From an uncultured Erysipelotrichaceae bacterium (GTDB lineage Bacteria > Bacillota_I > Bacilli_A > Erysipelotrichales > Erysipelotrichaceae), in the NCBI GenBank assembly GCA_902796525.1, contig CADBPB010000169.1, forward strand, positions 1-11,164: 11,164 nucleotides of DNA, in the 5' to 3' direction. Below the pieces are notes generated by a model, which worked only from the letters and a program-made list of their open reading frames with translations, was not told the DNA's origin and made no database searches. Position 1 is the stretch's first letter. Each line of letters begins with the position of its first letter. A program made the position numbers and the translations under genes. Below are positions 6,343-11,164 of this stretch, piece by piece.

Positions 6343-6903
6343 ATGATCAGCGGAATTAAACAGAAATTTATCGATATTTTGTTTGAAAGAGATCCCGAAG
6401 ATAAGCAGGAACAGCCTGCCGTCGACATTACGGCTGAGCCCGAGGATGTCGTCAGCAACTTCAATGCGAAGGATGTTTTGTATAAATCCAAGAGTTCGGC
6501 TTTTATCGATCTTGAGGAAACGATACAGGAAGCCAAGAAAGAGGAGGATCTTCCGCAGGATTATCAGTTCTCCCAGCAGATTTCGCCTATGTTCGGCGTG
6601 GTCAGGAAAGAGGAGGACAACAGTCAGAACGTGATCCGCATAGCGGAGAAGGATGAAAGCATGGTCAGCAAGCCGGATGATTCGCATCTGGATATCGTTA
6701 CTTCGCCGTTTTTCGGCTATGGCCAGAATTATGTGATCAAGCAGCCCTCGGAGGACAGCGTAAAGGAAGAGGACTATCCTTATGACCAGGATGACCCTTA
6801 TGTTCAGGGACTCTATGAACATCCCGATATTCCTTATGACGACAATCAGGAACCTGCCGATGAAGATATGAGACTCTTTGATGAATACGAGGACAAACGA
6901 TGA
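6343..6903 (+). CDS. Unrecognised acidic, probably disordered cytoplasmic protein coupled to murC
   Basis: I do not recognise a named family. The 186-residue product has no signal or membrane segment. It is very acidic and of low complexity, dominated by Asp, Glu, Gln, Pro and Tyr, especially after residue 136 (EDYPYDQDDPY, DIPYDDNQEPADEDM). Two short hydrophobic islands stand out: ISPMFGVV at residues 80-87 and TSPFFGYG at 120-127. They share an SP-[MF]-FG core and are spaced exactly 40 residues apart, as expected of repeated short linear motifs that bind a partner. The N-terminus (MISGIKQKFIDILFERD) may form an amphipathic helix. ATG 6343 follows AGGAG (6331-6335) by 7 bases. The stop overlaps the murC ATG as ATGA, so the two are translationally coupled. 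A scaffold or adaptor role in cell wall synthesis or division is a guess from this coupling only. Confidence 0.8.
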   Translation: MISGIKQKFIDILFERDPEDKQEQPAVDITAEPEDVVSNFNAKDVLYKSKSSAFIDLEETIQEAKKEEDLPQDYQFSQQISPMFGVVRKEEDNSQNVIRIAEKDESMVSKPDDSHLDIVTSPFFGYGQNYVIKQPSEDSVKEEDYPYDQDDPYVQGLYEHPDIPYDDNQEPADEDMRLFDEYEDKR

Positions 6904-8201
6904 AGTACTATTTTATCGGTATCAAAGGTACGGGCATGGCTGCATTGGCAGTCATGTTGCATGAATTGGGGAATGAAGTTTGCGGTTCCGATCTGGAGAA
7001 TCATTTTTTTACGGAAGATGAATTGCGTGAAAGAGGGATCCCGATCTTTTCTTTCGATCCGGATCGTATCACGGAAGACTATGATACCGTAATTATCGGA
7101 AACGCCTTTCTGGAAGATTTTCCCGAAGTCATCAAAGCCCGCGCCACCTGCAAGTGCTTCCGTTATCACGAATTCCTTGGCGAATTCATGAAAGACTACC
7201 GGACCGTAGCCATCTGCGGTTCCCATGGCAAGACCACGACCACGACCCTGTGCAAGACGATGCTGTCGGCCTTCAAAAAGACCGCGTACCTGATCGGCGA
7301 TGGGGAAGGGTTCGTCGAGAGAGACAGCGAATACCTGTGCGTCGAAGCCGATGAATTCCGCAGGCATTTCGCCTGTTACCATCCGGAATATGCGATCATT
7401 ACGAATATCGAGATCGACCATGTCGATTATTTCAAAGATGAGATCGATTATTTCAACGCCTATCAGGAATTTGTCGACAATGTCGGCAAGACCGTGTTTT
7501 ATTACGGCGACGATCCCTGGTGCCGGAAGCTTGCGTTTCCGACGGATGCCTACAGTTTCGGTCTGACGAAGAACAATGACTATTATCCGGAAAATCTGAA
7601 AGTCGAGGGAGATCATACGTCCTTCGACCTGTATTACCGGGGATCTTTCCTGCATCGCTACGATGTTCCTCTGGTAGGAGATCATGTGATCATCGATGTC
7701 CTGGGCGTCATTGCCTTCGGCGATCAGATGGGTTTTGAACACGGCAGGATTCAGGAAAGCCTGGATAGCTACATCGGTCCGAAACGCAGATATGTGATCG
7801 AACGCTATGAAGATACGGTGTTCGTAGATGACTACGCCCATCATCCGACGGAAGTCAAGGTGACGATCGAAGCTTCCAGGAAACGTTTTCCGGACAGAAA
7901 GATCATCGCCATCTTCAAGCCGCATCGCGCGTCGAGGGTGCTGTATTTTGCGGAAGATTTCAAAAACGCTTTGGAGCTGGCGGATGAGATCTATCTGATC
8001 GATTTCACTTCGATCGATGATAAACAGGACGGCACGGATATCGATATCAGCTACCTGGCCGGGATGATCCCGAACAGTCATATCCTGAGCGAAGACGAGG
8101 AGGGAGCGAAACTTCTGTCGCAGTACAAAGGAGAATGCCTGGTCTTCATGTCAAGCAAAGATATCTATAATATCGCGCAGTTGGTCAAGAAATACCTGTA
8201 A
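6900..8201 (+). CDS. murC: UDP-N-acetylmuramate–L-alanine ligase
   Basis: This enzyme adds L-alanine to UDP-MurNAc at the cost of ATP, the first amino-acid step of peptidoglycan precursor synthesis in the cytoplasm. All three Mur-ligase domains are visible. The N-terminal UDP-binding domain has GIKGTGMAALA at 7-17 and GSD at 29-31. The central ATPase domain has the P-loop GSHGKTTTT at 108-116, EADEF at 149-153 and TNIEIDHVDYF at 168-178. The C-terminal domain has DDYAHHPTEV at 310-319 and FKPHRASR at 339-346. GIKGTGM is typical of Bacillota MurC. The domain 2 motif usually ending in Asn (GDHxxLN) reads GDHVIID here. At 433 residues it is close to the usual length. The gene overlaps its upstream neighbour by ATGA. 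Its stop is not followed by a terminator, so read-through into the next operon is possible. Confidence 0.96.
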   Translation: MKYYFIGIKGTGMAALAVMLHELGNEVCGSDLENHFFTEDELRERGIPIFSFDPDRITEDYDTVIIGNAFLEDFPEVIKARATCKCFRYHEFLGEFMKDYRTVAICGSHGKTTTTTLCKTMLSAFKKTAYLIGDGEGFVERDSEYLCVEADEFRRHFACYHPEYAIITNIEIDHVDYFKDEIDYFNAYQEFVDNVGKTVFYYGDDPWCRKLAFPTDAYSFGLTKNNDYYPENLKVEGDHTSFDLYYRGSFLHRYDVPLVGDHVIIDVLGVIAFGDQMGFEHGRIQESLDSYIGPKRRYVIERYEDTVFVDDYAHHPTEVKVTIEASRKRFPDRKIIAIFKPHRASRVLYFAEDFKNALELADEIYLIDFTSIDDKQDGTDIDISYLAGMIPNSHILSEDEEGAKLLSQYKGECLVFMSSKDIYNIAQLVKKYL

Positions 8202-8232
8202 TTATTGAAAAGGCATACATAATTATTGAAAA
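8199..8232 (+). repeat. 13-bp direct repeat, 21-bp period, upstream of the ytxG-like gene
   Basis: TAATTATTGAAAA occurs at 8199-8211, starting with the murC stop codon, and again at 8220-8232. The 21-base period equals two helical turns, so a protein could bind both copies on the same face. The second copy contains the -35 box of the promoter at 8226-8254. Confidence 0.7.
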
Positions 8233-8254
8233 TATTTTCATTTTCAACTAAAAT
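8226..8254 (+). promoter_or_regulatory. Sigma-A type promoter for the ytxG-like–ytxH-like–ccpA–tyrS set
   Basis: TTGAAA at 8226-8231 and TAAAAT at 8249-8254 are separated by exactly 17 bases, each one mismatch from consensus, in a very AT-rich stretch. Transcription would start near 8261, leaving a short leader with the ribosome binding site AGGTGAG (8264-8270). This is the clearest promoter in the window and probably drives the genes through tyrS. Confidence 0.65.
8227..8240 (+). promoter_or_regulatory. Palindrome overlapping the -35 box, candidate operator
   Basis: TGAAAATATTTTCA is a perfect 14-bp palindrome. A second inverted pair overlaps it: TTGAAAA (8226-8232) with TTTTCAA (8241-8247). 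A repressor bound here would block the promoter. It does not match a cre site (no central CG), so CcpA binding is not indicated. Confidence 0.4.
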
Positions 8255-8274
8255 GATGATATGAGGTGAGAATT

Positions 8275-8667
8275 ATGGATGCTTTTATTTTGGCTTTTAG
8301 AAACTTATGCAATGATTTGATGCCTATCCTGGGTGCGGTGTGCCTGGTTTGCCTGATCGTATTGCTGATCAAGCTGATCAAGATGATCGAAAGTGTCGAT
8401 CTGACTGTCTTGAAAACCCATGGTACCATCGAACTGGTAGACCGTTCGATCGAAAAGGTCCAGGCTCCGCTTGATACGGTAGCAAAAGTCTCGACCACCG
8501 TCGATAAGGCGCATGACGCGACAGTTACGGCAGTTAAGGAAGTGACGGAATACATCACGAAAAACGCCGACGAAATCAAAGATAAAGTCACGACTTTCAT
8601 CAGTGAAAAGACAGAGAAGGTCGATGAGCTCAAAGAACCGAGTCCGGAGGATCTCATCGGAGGTTAA
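8275..8667 (+). CDS. Small membrane-anchored coiled-coil protein, DUF948/YtxG-like
   Basis: This 130-residue protein has one membrane helix at about residues 16-36 (ILGAVCLVCLIVLLIKLIKMI). A long, strongly helical, Val/Thr/Lys/Glu-rich tail follows, with regular hydrophobic spacing (ELVDRSIEKVQAPLDTVAKV, TAVKEVTEYITKNADEIKDK), as expected of a coiled coil anchored at the membrane. Position after murC and before a second small helical gene and ccpA matches ytxG of B. subtilis. I therefore call it YtxG/DUF948-like; function is unknown, and B. subtilis ytxGHJ are described as stress-related. ATG 8275 is chosen over GTG 8266, since AGGTGAG at 8264-8270 would serve it and the GTG lies inside that site. 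The -10 box is 21 bases before the start codon, so the mRNA leader is very short. Confidence 0.8.
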   Translation: MDAFILAFRNLCNDLMPILGAVCLVCLIVLLIKLIKMIESVDLTVLKTHGTIELVDRSIEKVQAPLDTVAKVSTTVDKAHDATVTAVKEVTEYITKNADEIKDKVTTFISEKTEKVDELKEPSPEDLIGG

Positions 8668-8669
8668 CA

Positions 8670-9083
8670 GTGAATCATCTAGAGTTGAAAGAACGGGTCG
8701 ACGAGCTTAAGAAAGCTCTTTATGCCATGATCGCCAAAATATCGGCAATCTCATCCGATGGCAACGATGAAATCGAATCCGTGAAACGGAAAGCAGTCGA
8801 ATTATTGAACGATGTACTGGTCAGGGTCGAAAGCCAGAATCTCTCGCGTGTCGATCCGGACAGTTTTGATAAGGAATTGGATAATGTCAGCCAGAAAGCC
8901 GTAGAATTGTACCAGAGCGTGCAGGGGAGGATCAGCGCCATGAAAGGGACTGCTCCTGTAAAAGAAGCGGCTCGGTCTGAAACGGTCGTTCCGGAAACAA
9001 GGAATGAGACCACGAACGATGGAATCTCCGCAAAAGCTGCCGCTGTCATCATGAGCTGGCTGAAGAAAGAGGAAACGCTATGA
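8670..9083 (+). CDS. Small helical coiled-coil protein in the ytxH position
   Basis: This 137-residue product has no signal peptide or membrane helix. Residues 1-35 form a likely coiled coil (LELKERVDELKKALYAMIAKI). A second helical segment at about 40-95 carries regular hydrophobic positions, followed by a Thr/Glu/Pro-rich linker and a final amphipathic helix (AKAAAVIMSWLKKEE). GTG 8670 is preceded by GGAGG (8659-8663) with 6-base spacing and starts 2 bases after the previous stop. Its end overlaps ccpA as ATGA. The order murC–ytxG-like–this gene–ccpA suggests a positional equivalent of B. subtilis ytxH, but I see no clear YtxH sequence signature and no membrane anchor. It may work with the anchored protein encoded just before it, through coiled-coil pairing. 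Function unknown. Confidence 0.78.
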   Translation: MNHLELKERVDELKKALYAMIAKISAISSDGNDEIESVKRKAVELLNDVLVRVESQNLSRVDPDSFDKELDNVSQKAVELYQSVQGRISAMKGTAPVKEAARSETVVPETRNETTNDGISAKAAAVIMSWLKKEETL

Positions 9084-10072
9084 AGAAAGTAACGATCTAT
9101 GAAGTCGCCAAAGAAGCGAACGTATCGCTTGCGACCGTCTCCCGGGTCATCAACGGATCCTCCGTTGTGAAACAGGATACGAAAAACCGGGTAGAAGAAG
9201 CCATCAAGAAGCTTGGCTACCGTCCCAATGCGATCGCTCAGGGTCTGGCTCTGTCCAAAACCACGACAGTCGGTTTGATCATTCCAGCGACTTCCATTTC
9301 TTTTTCAGGCAGAATGATCAACGGCTTATGCGATGTCGCCAAGATCTATGACTACTCCGTCTATCTGCATACCATCACGGAAGGCGTCACCGATATCAAG
9401 GAAATCATCGACGATGTGATCAAAGACAGAGTCGACGGCGTCATCATCTATGCCGACAAGGATCTGGATGAATCCACGAAACTGCTGGAAGAATACAACA
9501 TTCCGATGGTCGTCATGGGCAACAAGATCTCTTCTGAAAGCATCTGTTCCGTCTATTTCGATTATCGTAACGCGATCCGCGAGTTATGCGACGGCTATCT
9601 GAATAAAGGCGTCGATGACATTGCGGTCCTGCAGGACCATCGCAACGATGTCGTTTCGGAGTCCATCTATAACGGCGCAAAAGACGCATATGCGAAACAT
9701 GGCAAGGAATATAAAGGCTATATTACCGTTTCCAAAGACAACCGATCCACCTACAAATTCCTGAAATCCTATTTCAAGACGCATAAGCACCAGGTATTCA
9801 TCGCCAACCGCGATTCCCAGGCCTTGGCTGCTTTGAACGCCGCGACCGGCAATGGGATCGCGATTCCTGAAGATATGGAACTTGTCTGCATGAACGAAAG
9901 CAAGTATACGTCTTCGATCCGTCCGGAGATCAGCGCTTTCAACGTGCCTTACTATGATCTCGGAGCGATATCCATGCGTCTGATGACCAAGATGCTGAAG
10001 GAAGAAGCGGTCGAAGAAAAAGAAAAGTGTATCGAGATCCTATTCTCGCCGAAGAGCACGACAAAGGAGTGA
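9080..10072 (+). CDS. ccpA: LacI-family catabolite control protein CcpA
   Basis: This 330-residue regulator is, from family knowledge, the master of carbon catabolite control in Bacillota: it binds cre sites together with HPr-Ser46-P. The N-terminal helix-turn-helix reads VTIYEVAKEANVSLATVSRVING (residues 4-26). The hinge (LGYRPNAIAQGLALSKTTTVGLIIP, 45-69) is nearly identical in style to Bacillus CcpA. The core is a periplasmic-binding-like fold with two subdomains. The helix PYYDLGAISMRLMTK near the C-terminus keeps the Tyr-Asp pair (292-293) that in B. subtilis CcpA (Y295/D296) contacts HPr. The end (SPKSTTKE) resembles the usual RxSTK tail. ATG 9080 overlaps the previous gene as ATGA, and AGAGGAAA precedes it. 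The gene is cotranscribed with tyrS. A cre site upstream of it was not found. Another LacI-type regulator is possible but less likely. Confidence 0.88.
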   Translation: MKKVTIYEVAKEANVSLATVSRVINGSSVVKQDTKNRVEEAIKKLGYRPNAIAQGLALSKTTTVGLIIPATSISFSGRMINGLCDVAKIYDYSVYLHTITEGVTDIKEIIDDVIKDRVDGVIIYADKDLDESTKLLEEYNIPMVVMGNKISSESICSVYFDYRNAIRELCDGYLNKGVDDIAVLQDHRNDVVSESIYNGAKDAYAKHGKEYKGYITVSKDNRSTYKFLKSYFKTHKHQVFIANRDSQALAALNAATGNGIAIPEDMELVCMNESKYTSSIRPEISAFNVPYYDLGAISMRLMTKMLKEEAVEEKEKCIEILFSPKSTTKE

Positions 10073-10074
10073 TT

Positions 10075-11164
10075 ATGCAGATATATGACGAACTGGTATG
10101 GAGAGGTCTCATCAAGGATGAATCTTCTCCGGAACTGAAAGATCTTCTCAATAAAGGAGGAATGACCTTTTATATCGGCACCGATCCAACAGGCGATTCG
10201 ATGCATATCGGACATTTCTCGTCTTTCCTGATTTCCAAACGGCTGAAAGATGCGGGGCATCATCCGATCCTGCTGGTCGGAGGCGGGACCGGGCTGATCG
10301 GCGATCCCAAGCCGGATGCCGAACGTCCGATGATCACGGTCGAAGAGGTCCAGCACAATTATGAATGTCTAAAGAAACAGGCGGAAGATATTTTTGGCTT
10401 CGAAGTCGTAAACAATTATGACTGGCTGAAGGATTTCAGCTATATCGACTGGCTGAGAGATGTAGGAAAGTACTTCAATATCGGCTATATGCTGAATAAA
10501 GATATCGTCAGAAGAAGGCTGGAAGAGGGCATCACTTATACCGAATTCTCTTACATGACCATGCAGGCCTACGATTTCTTGCATCTTTATCAGACGCGTG
10601 ACGTGACGCTGCAGGTCGCAGGACAGGATCAGTGGGGCAATATTACGGCCGGTATCGAACTGATCCGCAAGAAGCTCGGAAAAGAGGTCTACGGCTTTAC
10701 GATGCCGCTGCTTACGAAGGCGGACGGACAGAAATTCGGCAAGACCAATGGCAAGGCCATCTGGCTGGACATCAATAAGACTTCCGCTTACGAGATGTAT
10801 CAGTTCTTCATCAACTCCGAGGACGACAAGGTCATCGATTATCTTAAGTTCCTGACCTTCTTAAGCAAAGAAGAGATCGAGGCGCTGGAAGTCCTCCATC
10901 GCGAACATCCGGAACAGCGGGCTGCGCATAAAGCTCTGGCAAAAGAAGTCATTACTTTCCTGCATGGCGAGGATGCCTATGAATCTGCCGTCAGGATCGC
11001 GGAAACGTTCTTTAAAGGCAACCTGAAAGATCTGAGCTATGAAGAACTGAAACAGGGTACCGCCGATCTGGAGAAACATGCGATTCCTGACAACGCGCCA
11101 CTGATCAATACGCTGGTCGCGATCGGCGCCTGCCGCTCCAACCGGGAAGCCCGGGATCTGATCA
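10075..11164 (+). CDS. tyrS: Tyrosyl-tRNA synthetase, partial (runs off the right end)
   Basis: This class I synthetase charges tRNA-Tyr with tyrosine. 363 codons are present, out of about 410-420 normally, with the frame still open at the edge. The tyrosine and ATP site reads YIGTDPTGDSMHIGH (33-47), containing an exact HIGH motif. The second nucleotide motif is KFGKT at 220-224, the usual TyrS form of KMSKS. Tyrosine recognition residues are in YTEFSYMTMQAYDF (155-168) and AGQDQWGNI (182-190). A linker and the beginning of the S4 RNA-binding domain (ACRSNREARDLI) close the visible part. ATG 10075 starts 2 bases after the ccpA stop, with AAGGAG at 10064-10069 as its ribosome binding site. 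There is no room for a T-box leader, which often controls tyrS in Bacillota, so expression should follow ccpA. Confidence 0.96.
   Translation, partial: MQIYDELVWRGLIKDESSPELKDLLNKGGMTFYIGTDPTGDSMHIGHFSSFLISKRLKDAGHHPILLVGGGTGLIGDPKPDAERPMITVEEVQHNYECLKKQAEDIFGFEVVNNYDWLKDFSYIDWLRDVGKYFNIGYMLNKDIVRRRLEEGITYTEFSYMTMQAYDFLHLYQTRDVTLQVAGQDQWGNITAGIELIRKKLGKEVYGFTMPLLTKADGQKFGKTNGKAIWLDINKTSAYEMYQFFINSEDDKVIDYLKFLTFLSKEEIEALEVLHREHPEQRAAHKALAKEVITFLHGEDAYESAVRIAETFFKGNLKDLSYEELKQGTADLEKHAIPDNAPLINTLVAIGACRSNREARDLI

Noticed and set aside
6205..6822. Minus-strand open frame of 205 codons.
   Set aside because: It lies opposite the acidic protein and the lipoprotein end, has no ribosome binding site and shows no recognisable domain.
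6846..8081. Long open frame of 411 codons on the minus strand.
   Set aside because: It is the antisense shadow of murC, produced by codon bias. MurC motifs on the + strand are unambiguous.
9060..9085. Possible cre site GAAACGCTAT near the ccpA start, suggesting autoregulation.
   Set aside because: It mismatches the cre consensus in both outer half-site positions and lies at the translation start within coding sequence.

Overview
The window reads as chromosome of a low-to-mid G+C Gram-positive bacterium (Bacillota). The evidence is strong AGGAGG-type ribosome binding sites, a sigma-A type promoter, U-tailed intrinsic terminators, a CcpA-type regulator, and a murC – (two small membrane/coiled-coil genes) – ccpA – tyrS order that recalls the murC-ytxG-ytxH-...-ccpA region of Bacillus subtilis. 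Protein style (many ATC/GTC codons, divergent short MurC) would fit an Erysipelotrichia-like gut firmicute, but that placement is inference only. All supported genes lie on the + strand.

Region 1 (1-3626) is a nucleoside uptake and salvage operon. It holds the C-terminal end of a double-domain ABC ATPase (cut by the left edge), two BPD_transp_2 permeases, a 9-bp hairpin terminator or attenuator, and a nucleoside hydrolase of the IUNH family closed by a good intrinsic terminator. Together they would import nucleosides and split them to base plus ribose.

Region 2 (3627-5634) looks unstable. A 300-base leader holds two candidate terminators, each overlapped by an alternative hairpin. It precedes a SAF-domain/CpaB-like gene interrupted by an in-frame TAG, an apparently intact VanZ-like membrane protein, a small doubtful lipoprotein-like ORF, and a RadC-type JAB domain that has lost its N-terminal part and probably carries a frameshift.

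Region 3 (5635-8201) holds an unrecognised 222-residue lipoprotein with a GTG start, an unrecognised very acidic cytoplasmic protein with two SPxFG-like motifs exactly 40 residues apart, and murC. The acidic protein overlaps murC by ATGA, so the two are translationally coupled.

Region 4 (8202-11164) begins with the clearest promoter of the window (TTGAAA-17-TAAAAT, overlain by palindromes and a 13-bp direct repeat). It drives a tightly packed set: a one-TM coiled-coil protein (YtxG/DUF948-like), a small helical protein (YtxH position), ccpA (ATGA overlap) and tyrS (2-base gap, cut by the right edge). I see no CRISPR array, tRNA, rRNA, insertion sequence or phage module. I do not see a convincing new defence or mobile system; the most original items are the structured leader, the amber-interrupted CpaB-like gene and the acidic murC-coupled protein.
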